A DNA stretch of 64,000 nucleotides from positions 2,033,478-2,097,477 of the forward strand of contig CM036209.1 of NCBI GenBank assembly GCA_020631735.1, read 5' to 3'. Shown here piece by piece: positions 35,055 through 47,100 of the stretch (its first letter is position 1; each line of letters starts with the position of its first letter). Source of the DNA: Saccharum officinarum (Eukaryota; Streptophyta; Magnoliopsida; Poales; Poaceae). The notes beneath the pieces were generated by a model, which saw only the letters and a list, made by a program, of their open reading frames with translations, made no database searches and was not told where the DNA came from. The translations under genes were made by a program, and so were the position numbers.

Positions 35055-38000
35055 TCACTTGCGATAAAGAACGGCAGTAGCATTGGGAGTCATTAATATG
35101 ATCACTAGAGGCATGCGACCAGACAAAAACAAGTTTCCAGCTGGCAAAACTGGAAGTTTATCAGTTGCACTGGATAGATAGTATCTTCTGCTTGAACTGA
35201 GAGGTCCTGATCGAGGAATGATGTCATAGCACTTTACTTGCACAGGTCCATCGTTCATGGTACCATCCACAGCTGCTAGGTGCAAGGGGATGCCAAGAGC
35301 TTGTGATAGAGCCATCATTTGTAAAAGGACGACATCAGCGCCAAAGGGACGCACAGATTCTTTGCAAAACTGTTACAAAGCCACAAATGCAGAATAGTGA
35401 GAGCAATTTGTAAATGGCATAGTATTGGTTAGCTTGGTTCTTCCTTATTAACCAAAACAAGTTGCCCACATTTTCATTTATAGGGTTTGCATATTTCCAT
35501 CACGAGAAGGCTAACATGGAAAGCGAGCACATTGTTAATGATATATAATTGTTACAGAAGCATAAAAGGAAAACAATCAACTACTTGAAATGAATCAAGC
35601 ATAAATTCGGAGATGGTGGTATAGCAGCTGAAACACTAACCAAAAGGGCATTTATCTTTTCATTCTGATTCTGACTCACTTCTCTGTTGTAGTGCGCTTC
35701 ATATGTACGGATATGAACCTCTGTCAGCAATCTAAGCAAAGAAAGAACTAACCAAAGAGAAACGTTACATATAGATAGAGAACAAATAAACAAACAACAC
35801 ATCACAAAAAGCATCGTATCCTCACTCCTGGATGACGAAATCTCCTGTAGGCTTATCTTGTAAAGCTCATCAGCATTTAGCCTAAAAAAATAAAATAGAA
35901 CTTTCCATAAACATAAGTATTATGGCAACAATTGATCACTGAGAATTGGATCACTGAAGTAAGGAACTAAGCCTACCCATTTGCAACTGAATTGACCAAG
36001 TGCTCAAACTCCTGAAAAAACATAAAGACATTTGCAGTGACTAATATAAGTATAATTCGTTTTAAAAAAAGACTAATATAAGTATAATCTCAGGAAAAGA
36101 CACTCCTAAGTGATGCATAATGCGGTCTTGCAGCGCCATTCTTTTTTTTAGATAAGTACCATTTTATAAACCATAATTTTATCTCTTAGATGTGAAAATG
36201 TAAGAAAATGAAAAAAATGCATCCCAGAATGCATCATACATACTCAGATATATGTGATTACTCATGAGCTCTTAAGTTGTTCTGTTCATATACTCCATGC
36301 CATCTATGTGTCTGTGCACTCCATCTTGTAAAAAAAAAATTACCTTTTTTCCCATGTATAAGAAATGAGAGCGCAGGTTTCTATAAAACTTTAAATTATA
36401 CCATACTACTGTAAATTATGTTGTACTACTGTTTTTCCTGTCTATAGGACTGTAAATTATGTACACATTACATTTTTAACCTTGCATATGCAGGAGAGTC
36501 AGAGTACCATTGCATTAAGAAGAGAAATTTGAAGTAAAACACACCCCACACACACCCTTGAAGTTACATACTGTAGAAGATTAATACATACACCCCGTGT
36601 CCCCACTGGAACAAAAGAACAACCAAGCATGAATACCAGAAAACTAAGATGAAGCCAAAGCAAGCAGCAGCAAACTCCTAGCCCCAGCCATAAAACAGAG
36701 TCTCATCCCCAGAAGTACTTAAAATTCCTTGAACAGATGCACATTACATGATCTCTATGATTCAGGCCATGGGGCACAATAAGTATTTTGGCAACTAATA
36801 GATGTCCAGCATGATTCTTCGCAAGGAAAAAGAAGTCCTGCATGATTGTTTTGTGCATAGCCAGCTGAAAAAATCACTAGGAAAAATTTAGGATAAAACG
36901 ATCAGGCAATACAAGTTCATGCTTTTGTAAGCTGTGATAATACTTACAGAAACAACACTTGAGAAAAATGCTTCTGGATTTGAGAAGTATGCATTATTCC
37001 ATTCTAAACGACAGAAATTCACTCTGGACCTTGCCACGCATTCCATTAAACGGGTGACCTCAGCTTGACTACCTTGCATTTTCCCAAGGTTTTCCTGATT
37101 ACAAGCTTAGCATGTTAAGATTTTGTGCAGAAGAAGAAAGCAACAACATCATCATGAACAAGATAACTGAGATCGTTACCAAGTAAGAGAAAAGGAAAGC
37201 TCTGTAAAACTGTGACCCATCCCTTCGCATTGGTCTGAAGCACACATAATATTCACTAAGTATCTGCACAAAGAATGATTTTCAGGTATGCACAAAGTTC
37301 TTAATAATGGCAGTGCTTCTCGAGTCAAGTTTACAATGTACAAACAAACCTTAAACTTGTACTGCATGATAGGTTTTCCTGCAGCTCCATGAACCAAATG
37401 CGACAGTGGCTCCTATGATTGTAAAAGTTAGCATCCCACTAGGCATAATAGTTAATTCATAATATTATATAACTTAAAATTATCCAGATAAGTCATGTTG
37501 AGGCAAGGTTTGGAGCACAAGAGTTCACTTCTTTTTACAGGAAATGCTTGAGACCCATATGGCAAAATGCCTTTGCACATAAAGGCTAGCTAGCTATTGC
37601 TTGCAGCAAAATCATGAATCTGTAAGATATCTGGTAGCCAAGCTTTCAACATCATTTAAAAAATCCCGTTTCGAAAAAACATCATTTAAAATACAATGAA
37701 CTTTATGGTTGATGTTAGTGACTTTTTTACTGTACAAATACTGCTGTTTACTGCATGGCGCATTGTATCTGACTATCTGTTTATAGAAATATTTAAGTTA
37801 CATTTTTTCAGGACATGAAAATAAGAATTGTTTTATTGCGAAAGACTAAATCTGTTTTTGAGCTAATGTTTTTTTAGACAATGGAACAGAAACATCCAGG
37901 ACATCAAGAGACGGTGCAGCCAAAGTTTTCATGTATTTAAGAAATCATAACTGCAATTTTTGAGAAAAAGAAATTATAAATGGAATATTTAAGCCAACAG

Positions 38001-40899
38001 ACTTAGGACGTGCTCAAGGAATGGGTAACTATCCATGTTGATTCTGTATGATATAAGCTAACAAAGACCAGACATTATTTATCAGTTTCAAAATACATCA
38101 ATCTTCAAACAGTTTCAAAGAAAGTTTAGTATATATCATCATCCCATATTGTATTGCCATTAAAGGGCAAAGCTTATCTAGAAACACAATGAACAGGGTA
38201 TGATTCGGGCATCACAGAGAACATTTTACAATGGTATGAATACTTAGTGATAGTGGATGATGGTACGAAATTACAGATGTCAGACAATTGGCATTGAGCA
38301 TAAAAAAATAAAAAAACAAACTGCACTCTGAAGCAAAAACAATTCATGATACGGAACAAACAAGTAAATTCAGTTAAGTTGCTTATGAAGCCACAATGCT
38401 AAAAGACCAACAACAACAACAAAGCCTTTTAGTCCCAAGCAAGTTAGGGTAGGCTAGAGTTGAAACCCAACATGAGCCCCTAGTCACGGTTCAGGCACGT
38501 CAATAGCTGCTTTCCAAGCACTCCTATCCAAACAAAGATATCTAGGTATATCCCAACTCTTTAAATCTCTTTTTATTGCCTCCCCCCATGTCAGCTTCGG
38601 TCTTCCTCTACCTCTCCTCACATTGATATCTCAACTTAGGACTCCACAATGCACTAGTGCCTCTGAAGTCTCCTTTGGACATGGTCAAACCATCTCAACC
38701 GATGTTGGACAAGCTTTTCTTGAATTGGTGCTACCCCTAGATGATCACGTATATTATCGTTCGGAACTCGGTACATCCTTGTGTGACCACAAACCCAAAT
38801 GACAAAATGCCTTTGCATGTAAAGGCTAGCTAGCTAATGCTTGCAGTAAACACTATGAATCCATAAGGTCTCTAGTAGCCAAGCTTTCTACATCATTTAA
38901 GACACTGAACTTTCTGGTTGACGTTCATGATATAAATACTGTAGGGCACACTGTATCTGTTCATGGCAATATTTAAGTTACAATTTTTTCCACAACACGA
39001 AATTAAGAATTGTTTTAGTGAGAAAGACCAAATCTATTTTACGAGTAACATTATTTAGGTAATAATGAAAAAGAAACATCCAGCCTCCACATGGAGAGAT
39101 GCTTTAGCCGTATTTTTCATAGATTTAGGAAATCATTACTGGAATATTTAAGCCAAGACTTAGGACGACTCAAGGAAGGGGTAACTATCCTGCATGATAT
39201 AAGCTAACAAAGGCCAGACATTATTTATTAGTTTCAAATACATCAATCTGCAAACAATCCAAAGAAAGCTTAATGCATATCATCATCACATATTATATTG
39301 CCATTGACTACCAAAGCTTATTTAGAAACACAATGAATATGGTATGATAAGGGCATCACAGGTGTCAACGGAGAACATTTTACAATGGTAACACTTCTGA
39401 ATTACTTGGTGATAGTTGTAGTTGATGATGATATGAACTTTCAGTTTCAGATGTCAGACCATTTCGTTGAGCATAAAAAAAGCAACTTCACTGTGAAGAA
39501 GAAGCAATTCATGATTAAGGAATATAAACAAGTAAATTCAGTCAAGTAGCTTATGAGGTTACAATATTTGTACCTGACATCGTAGTGCCTCCTCAGGAGG
39601 TTTTGGGGTTACAAAGACGCGGTCGACATAATTGGACTTGGCAACACGGTTGTTCTTTGGAGGACGGAGGTATGTATTCTTGCCATCTAGCAGCTGTTGC
39701 CAATTGTGGTGCACTGAAAGAAACTTCTGTCTGGTGAGTGGCTCACAATTTTGCCGGCCAATATAATAAGGGGGGTTTTGTGGATCACTCGAGGACATAG
39801 AAAGAACTAGAGGATCACTTATGAACAGAGAACCCCATCCATTTCTTGTTCGAAATTCGTCTGGCTTTTCATCATCGGAGTCCTTAGGATCCTAATGAGT
39901 TACAATCATCAGGTAATTCATATTTTCCAAATGGAAGCAGGGAGAACCCAATGACATAATCTCAGTAAATCTAAATCTACCTATTTTGTTCTGGTCATAT
40001 GACGGCCACATAATCTAAAAAAATACTTTCCAGAAGATATATATGCACATCACGGCATGCTCTCTGGCATCACAAGATGTCCATTTACACCAAGAACGTA
40101 CGAAAAAGAATCTAAATAATGTGCTCAACATACAGCGAGTTTTCTTTTCAGGAAATGCCAAGGGGAAAAGGAAAAGCAAGCCAGCCTGCAATTGGATCAA
40201 ATCCCTGAAGGAAACCCAAATTACGACACAGTCATCTAAACGGGATAGGCATTTCGCAAGAAACCCCCATTCGATGTTGCCGTGGCACACGATTCCGCGA
40301 TAATTCAAGAACCGGCATTGCTTTTTTTTTATCCGTCACTTCATTTTTTTCTGTGTTTCCCCCAAAATGAAGAACCCGCCAATCAAATTGGGAACAAGTT
40401 CATACCAAATTTAGCCTACAACCAGCCGAATTGAGGAATCCCTCTCCCTCCATCAGAACGCGGGAAAGAATCCCCAAGAAAATCAAGCGCAGCAAGCCAG
40501 CAACTCAAGAACCTGCCAACGCACCGAATAAGAGAGTTTCGGTCCCGCCGCGCCGCCACCTCCGCTGCTTCCCGCGCTGGGGTTGTACGTGAACGGTTTG
40601 GGTGGCGACGTTGAACGTGGCGGCGGAGAAGAGGACACCCGTCGCGGCGCGGGGGTCGGTGCTGCCGCGCCGCCGCCGCCGCCGCCATCTCCTCTGCTTC
40701 CCGCGACGGGGTTGTACGTGAGCGGTTTGGGTGGCGACGGTGGTGGCGAAGAAGAGGGCTCACGTCGCGGTGCGGGGGCCGGTGCTGCTGCGCTGTCGCC
40801 GTCGCCGCCTCCGCCTCCGCCACCTGCGCTTCTTCCCGCGCTGGGGTTGGAAGTGAACCTGAACCGCAGTCTCTTTTTTGGAGGTAGCTTTTCTGCCAT
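35055..40899 (-). CDS. Otubain-like protein, copy B (diverged, predicted pseudo-deubiquitinase, 499 aa)
   Basis: Exons on the - strand: 40899-40525, 39891-39574, 37412-37350, 37263-37180, 37094-36948, 36011-35977, 35881-35826, 35747-35641, 35369-35055. They total 1500 bp and stay in frame. Exon 1 is 6 bp longer, exon 2 is 15 bp longer and exon 8 is 3 bp shorter than in A, all multiples of three, which suggests selection to keep the frame. Exon 4 again reads MRRDGSQFYRAF, so the Gln replacing the otubain Cys predates the split of B from A/C. The C-terminus again reads PNATAVLYRK with no His. Exon 2 differs most (PPKNNRVAKSNYVDRVFV). Intron 2 holds a truncated LINE. The TATA region differs from that of A and C. 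Needs transcript support. Confidence 0.78.
38409..38798 (-). mobile_element. 5'-truncated LINE in intron 2 of copy B
   Basis: On the - strand this encodes the C-terminal end of a plant non-LTR retrotransposon protein (RGRGRPKLTWGEAIKRD, then LDRSAWKAAIDVPEP and a stop). A 3' tail of repeated TTG ends near 38409. Copies A and C lack it: their intron reads straight across. The flanking duplication is not clear. Confidence 0.75.
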
Positions 40900-41150
40900 T
40901 TAGGCAAGTTTGTTTTTGTAGTTTCTCCCCTGGGTTTCTACGGAATGTTGACGCGCTACTTCTTGATGGGTCAGAAGATATATATAGCCCCCTATTTATT
41001 TGTAGCCACAGGGATCCAATGGGAAATTTACAAGAGGAGAGGTATTTTCTGGAAGTTTTGCGCCTATATCGTTTATGTGCTGCATAGACGCATAGTAAAG
41101 AAATTGTCTGCTGCTAGTGAAATTTACCAGTAAATTTTTCTATTTTTCTA

Positions 41151-41273
41151 CTCCCTTCCTTTCAAATTACAATACGTTTTTATTATGTATTTAGACATAG
41201 TATATATCTAAGTATATAGTAAAGACTACATATAAAAAAGGTTAAAACGTCTTATAATTTGAAATGGAAGAAG
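41151..41273. mobile_element. Stowaway-like MITE
   Basis: It starts CTCCCTTCCTTTCAAATTA, ends with the imperfect complement (AATTTGAAATGGAAGAAG) and is flanked by TA. It lies upstream of copy B only. Confidence 0.75.
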
Positions 41274-41545
41274 TACTTTCAGAAAAAAAAAAAATTCTAA
41301 GTTCTAGCAACATGTAGTCTACATAGCCTTGCTTCATCTGTCCACAAAAATATCATTCTTGTTTTTGGAGGAGTCAATCAATATTAAGTTTGACAATATA
41401 TATATACAACAATGTACTAATATTTACGATGCGTACTAAGTATCAGATGAAATAGTAACCATGTTTGTACAAATATTGATAATGTTCTTTATAAACCCAG
41501 TTTATAAGCTTAAAAAAGCTTAACTTAGTCTAACCTAGGATGATA

Positions 41546-41693
41546 CTTCCTACATTTCAAATTATAAGTCGTTTTGGCCTTTTTTTTAGATTCATAGCTT
41601 TTGCTATGTACATAGACATAGGGTATGTCTAGATACATAGTAAAAGCTAAGAACTAAAATGCAAAAACAACTTATAATTTGAAATAAATGGAG
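41546..41693. mobile_element. Stowaway-like MITE
   Basis: The inverted ends CTTCCTACATTTCAAATTA and TTTGAAATAAATGGAG are flanked by TA. The same insertion is present, cut by the gap, in arm A (26009), and absent from the equivalent site near 61553. Confidence 0.75.
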
Positions 41694-42007
41694 TATTTTG
41701 TTTTGAGATGAGTGAGGCACCACAATTTGATCAAGCTCTTCCAGGCCCTAATTCAAACTATTTATCTAGCAAAAAATAAGCATCTCATCTCAAATTGAAG
41801 TGCTTAGGATTCGTTTTGAGGCGGAGTGAGGCACCACAATTTGAACAAGCTCTCCCAGACCCTCATTCAAACTATTTATCTAGCAAAACATAAACATCTC
41901 ATCTTAAATTGAAGTGCTTATTCTATAATTTGTAGTTAGGAGGAGCAAAATCCTTTGAAATGCTTCCAATATATGTTTTTCCAAGAGATTTAACAAATGT
42001 AGGTACA

Positions 42008-42144
42008 CAAATGTGGTTATACCACCAATCGCTCCTATGCTGGGGCGTGTGTACACAAATGTCTTGTTTATCACGTGCCGTTTTGGGCTAATATATAATA
42101 TATAATTCAGGTGGGGAACGCCTCCCCCCGGTCACCTTCAAAAA
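42008..42144 (+). mobile_element. Short LINE-like retro-insertion with A tail
   Basis: These 137 bp end GGTCACCTTC plus A's and are flanked by a 13-bp direct repeat AAATGTAGGTACA (41995-42007 and 42145-42157). The empty site is seen near 61746-61760. A target repeat plus an A tail points to target-primed reverse transcription of a 3' LINE fragment. Confidence 0.7.
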
Positions 42145-42432
42145 AAATGTAGGTACATTGGTCTATTCATTGGAGCCTCAGCTACATTATGGTATCATGG
42201 AATAATTTTTTCGCTCTATTAACTTTTGAGAAGAATAATTTCATATATATTTCATATATATACTATGTTTTGAAAAAAAATCACTATCAGTCGAACACAT
42301 TGTCATGATCATGTTCATGTTCAGTGCTTCCAGACTATGCCTCAAGTACATCATTCCAATAGTTCCCTGAGCTATAAGAAGTACAGCTAAATTTGATCTC
42401 AAGAATGAACTGAGTTAGGTTCAGAACAAAAT

Positions 42433-44172
42433 GAAGATGCAAACTTATAAAGCATCATTTCCAAAACCAATTTTCAGGTTGGTTATGCTCAAACGCTCCA
42501 ACCATGTCAGAAGCTCCCTCCAAAAGTACTTTGGCTCATTTGGAGTACTAAAGCACAAGGATTCAACAGCATATTGCTTAGCTCTACCATAACAATGTAA
42601 GATTCACCTTGAATGTCTCAAAACTGACGACCTTACATTGTACCCATTTGTACACACCAGTGTTCCCTGAGATCCCTGAGCTGCAGCTGCCTGATCTGGA
42701 GTTCTGAACAATATGCCGCTGTTGCCTGAATCCATTTTGGTTAGGACACAGGACTGGTAAAAAGGCAGTGCTTCTGCTGTTGCTCAGGTGCTTGTCAAAT
42801 GGACTCCATTTCAGCCAGAGATAGATATGGAAGGACTACAAATGTCGTCAATCAGTGCTTTTGCCTACCACACAAGCTACTACAGGGACATGCACAGTCA
42901 CCAAGCACCTCTGTAGCATATCTGGCATACAACTTGAGGCTAGGAAACAAAGTCAGTGTACACTGCGTGTTGGTCAGTGCAAGGGAGAGGATAACTGACG
43001 AGAACCTAAGCTAAGTGGAGAAATGGGAATTATCCTCCTACCTATCTGATCTTGTTCTCAAAGCTACCTTCCTATTTGTCTATCCCTCCCTCTCTGCTGT
43101 CTCTGTTCTCTGCAGATCACAACTCCAATGACCGGGAAGCCAGCACCAAACATTACAGTGAACATAATCTGGACAAATTAACTTGTGCTATTGGGGTTAA
43201 CTGCCACTACTCAGCACTGAGTAAAAAAAAGGCAAATTAAATTGCAGACATTTCCAGTTTTTATGTCTGTGTTGGAATGTCACGAACCATCCATCATGTC
43301 AAGTATAGGTTGCACTGTATGTCCATAGCCTTCCACTTGAAGCAAATCTGTATTTCCAGTTTAATCTCCCAGATGGCTGTAAAATTTCTACTCAACAACC
43401 CTATCTGTACTATGCAAGATGCAGCAATGCACAAGACTGACCGAGTACGTCATTCACAGTCATGTGGTATTCTTATCCAAAAAGAATGACCGCTCGCATA
43501 CTACATTTTCATTTGATTAAGTCTGCTATCAATGTTAATCCTAGTTCTCCACAAGTGTCTTCAAAGAATTCTACAAACTCCACATCATTATTGATTTAAC
43601 TTCTAGAACACATCCAACTTTTAGCAAGCATTACCAATCACTGACCAAAGGAAAGCCTGTAATAACAGGGACTCACAAAACAATTCCTTCATGCTGCAAA
43701 TTACGGTATTACTGTTCCTTGAAGATGGATGATCCAAACCACATATTTCTGTATAAGAAAACTAATCCTTCATATGCTCATACCAAATGTGAATCATCCA
43801 TCCAACTGCTTAAGCAACTGGGAATAACATCCATAAGAAAAGTATAAACCAAAAAAGCTAACTGATCTATCCACAGCTCCTAAGTGTTCTTCCCACTTGG
43901 ACCAGTGACCTTAAGTATCCAGCAACAAGAGAAATAGTGCCTCGCATATTATGCCAAGTCCAAATTTATTTCATAAACTGCGTGCATCAGCACGTCCTAG
44001 CAAATGGAGTATTTTTTGTCTTGGGCAAAGAAGTGTAACCAGATACAATTTGGAAGCAGATGCACAATGAAACACCCATACTAGATTAGACTATCAATAG
44101 AGATCCATGTTATCACCGAAACATTTTCTGTTAGAACCATCAACCAGAGGCTGCTGCATACTCGGAATCTGT
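42433..44172 (-). other. 3' flank of copy C
   Basis: It matches the arm A flank almost exactly and the unit B flank with divergence. No gene is supported. Confidence 0.7.
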
Positions 44173-47100
44173 TCACTTGCGATAAAGAATGGCGGTAGCA
44201 TTGGGAGTTATTAATATGGTCACTAGAGGCATGCGATCAGATGAAAATAAGTTTCCAGGCGGCAAGAATGATTGTTTATCAGTTGCACTGGATAGATAGT
44301 ATCTTCTGGTTGAACTGAGAGGTCCTGATCGAGGAATGATGTCAATGCACTTTACTTGCACAGTTCCACCTATCTTGACACCGTCCACAGCTGCTAGGTG
44401 CAAGGGGATACCAAGAGCTTGTGATAGAGCCTTCATTTGTAAAAGGGTGACATCAGCGTCAAAGGGACGCACAGATTCTTTGCAAAACTGTTACAAAGCC
44501 ACAAATGAAGAATAGTGAGAGCAATTTGTAAATGGAATAGTATTGGTTAGCTTGGTTCTTCCTTGTTAACCAAAAAAAGTTGCCCACATTTTCATTTATA
44601 GGGTTTGCATATTTCCATCACGAGAAGGCTAACATGGAAAGCATGCACATCGTTAATGTTATAAAATTGTTACAGAAGCATAAAAGGAAAACAATCAACT
44701 ACTTGAAATGAATCAAGCATAAATTCTGAGATGATGGTATAGCAGCCAGAAACACTAACCAAAAGGGCATTTATTTTTTCATTCTGATTCTGACTCACTA
44801 CTACTCTGTTGTAGTCCGCTTCATATGTACGGATATGAACCTCTGTCAGCAGTCTAAGCAAAGAAAGAACTAACCAAAGAGAAACGTTAGATAGAGAACA
44901 AATAAACAAACAACATATCGCAAAAAGCATCGTATCCTCACTCCTGGATGACGAAATCTCCTGTAGGCTTATCTCGTAAAGCTCAACAGCATTTAGCCTA
45001 GAAAGGAAAAAAAATAAAATAGAACTTTCCGTAAACATAAGTATTATGGCAACATTTGATTACTGAAAGAATTGGATTACTGAAATAAGGAACTAAGCAT
45101 ACCCATTTGCAACTGAATTGACCAAGTGCTCAAACTCCTGAAAGAACATAAAGACATTTGCAGTGACTAATATAATTACTTTGAAGTATAATCTCTGGAA
45201 AAGACACTCCTAATTGATGCATAATGCGGTCTTGTAGCGCCATTCTTTTTTTAGATAAGTACCATTTTATAAACCATAATTTTATCTCTTAGATGTGAAA
45301 ATGTAAGAAAATGAAAAAAAAATGCATACCAGAATGTATGATACATACTCATATATATGTGATTACTCATTGTTAGATATGTGTATGTCTAGGGGGGTTA
45401 TTTGTATATAGCTTACTTGTAACTCAAGTCATTATTGACTATATATATCAAAGCCACCCAACCCAAGGGGTATGAGGTGTTTTGCCATAATTCTACATGG
45501 TATCAGAGCTTGGGTGACGATTTAAGAGGTAGGTGGCTGTGGCGAGGGCTTCAGTCCAATAGGCTGAAGGCATTGAGGAGTGGAGAAGAAGGGTGCGTAC
45601 TATATTATTGAGAGTGCGCAGGACATGTTCAGCCTTGCCATTCTGGGCTGAAGTGTAGGGGCAAGAAAGACGAAGAAGGATCCCATTGGAGGCGAGGAAG
45701 TTAGCTGAGGCATTGTTCACAAACTCAGTGCCGTTATCGGCTTGGAAGCACTTAACGGGCAGCGAGAACCGGGTGCGAGCAAAGGCACAAAACTGAACGA
45801 GATGCTGATGAACATCAGATTTTCGCCTAAGGGGAAAAGTTCAGCAGTAATGGGTATAATCATCTAATATAACCAGGTAATAAGAGTTGCCAGATACACT
45901 GGAAACAGGAGATGTCCAAACATCACAATGCAGTAGTTCAAAAGGTGCCGAGGTACATGAAGAAGAACTACTAAAAAGAAGACGAACATGTTTGCCAAGC
46001 TGACACGCGTGGCAGATGCTAGTGAAACTCTTATTACAAGGAACTAAATGCTGGAGACGAGTGGAAATTGCTGGACTAGGATGACCCAGACGACAATGCC
46101 ACAGAGAAGCGACGTTGGATGCGGCGGCATAAGCTTGATGGGTGGCGGCAGGGAAGGTGTAGAGGTCGCCAGAGCTATTGCAGCGAAGCATCACCCGACT
46201 AGTCCGTGGATCCTTAATAGAAAAATCAAGAGCGTCAAATTCAACAGAACAATTGTTGTCACGAGTGAATTGACTGTAAGACATAATCTGCTGCAATCCC
46301 ATTCTTCTCCCCCTAATGCAGTCAAGGGCAGGTAGAAGGTCAGCTCCTGCTGTCCATGCCCTGAACACTGCAGCAAGTATGGCAATAGGCCATCCCTAGT
46401 ACTTTAGTTGGTAGTTTTGCATCATCCATAGTTGGTAGAAGGTGATGTATACCATGTACTAGGAGTAGGTAGACAGTACCATAGTTGGTACATGTAGGAT
46501 GTATATAAACCAATGAAATGCAATGCAAATGGCAGCTCTGAGCAGTGTGTGTGTGTGCTGGAGAAGAGCTCTGCTCTTCTTCTTCCTTGGTTCAGGGGAG
46601 AGGGAGAGGGAAGGGGAGCAGGTGCTGCTCACCTGGGCATTAGGTTCTAGTGCCAACAAGTGGTATCAGAGCCGTACAAGTCGCTGGGCATAGTCGCCGG
46701 TGATGGACACGGCTGCAGCGGGCGCAGGGATGAGTGCAGAGGCGGCTGCGGTGGCAGCTGCAGCAGCGGCCAAGGAGAAGCAGCTGGCCTCGGCATCCCA
46801 GCCTGCCGTGGAGGTGCGCACGGTGAGGGAGGTCGGCGGGTCCAACACCTGGCCGATGCTCACCCGCACCAACTACGGTGAGTGGGCTGTCCACATGAAG
46901 TGGAAGCTGCGCGCGCGGCGGTGGTGGGCGGCGGTGGAGACCGGCAATGCCGGTGAGGATGCGGAGGTGGGCGTCATGGAGGCGCTCATGGCGTCAACGC
47001 CGTCCGAGTTCCATGAGGCCATCGGGTCGAAGAACACGGCGAAGGAGGCGTGGGACATGCTCGCGTCTTTCCGTCTCGGCTCGGACCGAGCCAAGAAGGC

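Larger units (their letters stand above)
40900..42432 (-). other. Spacer between copies B and C: B promoter side with MITEs
   Basis: 40900-41100 is the B leader/promoter side, alignable to the A and C promoters; the TATA position reads as an altered AT stretch. A Stowaway-like MITE lies at 41151-41273 (TA at 41149 and 41274) and a second at 41546-41693 (TA at 41544 and 41694). The rest aligns with 61389-62100, where the second Stowaway and the LINE-like insertion are absent. No gene is seen. Confidence 0.7.
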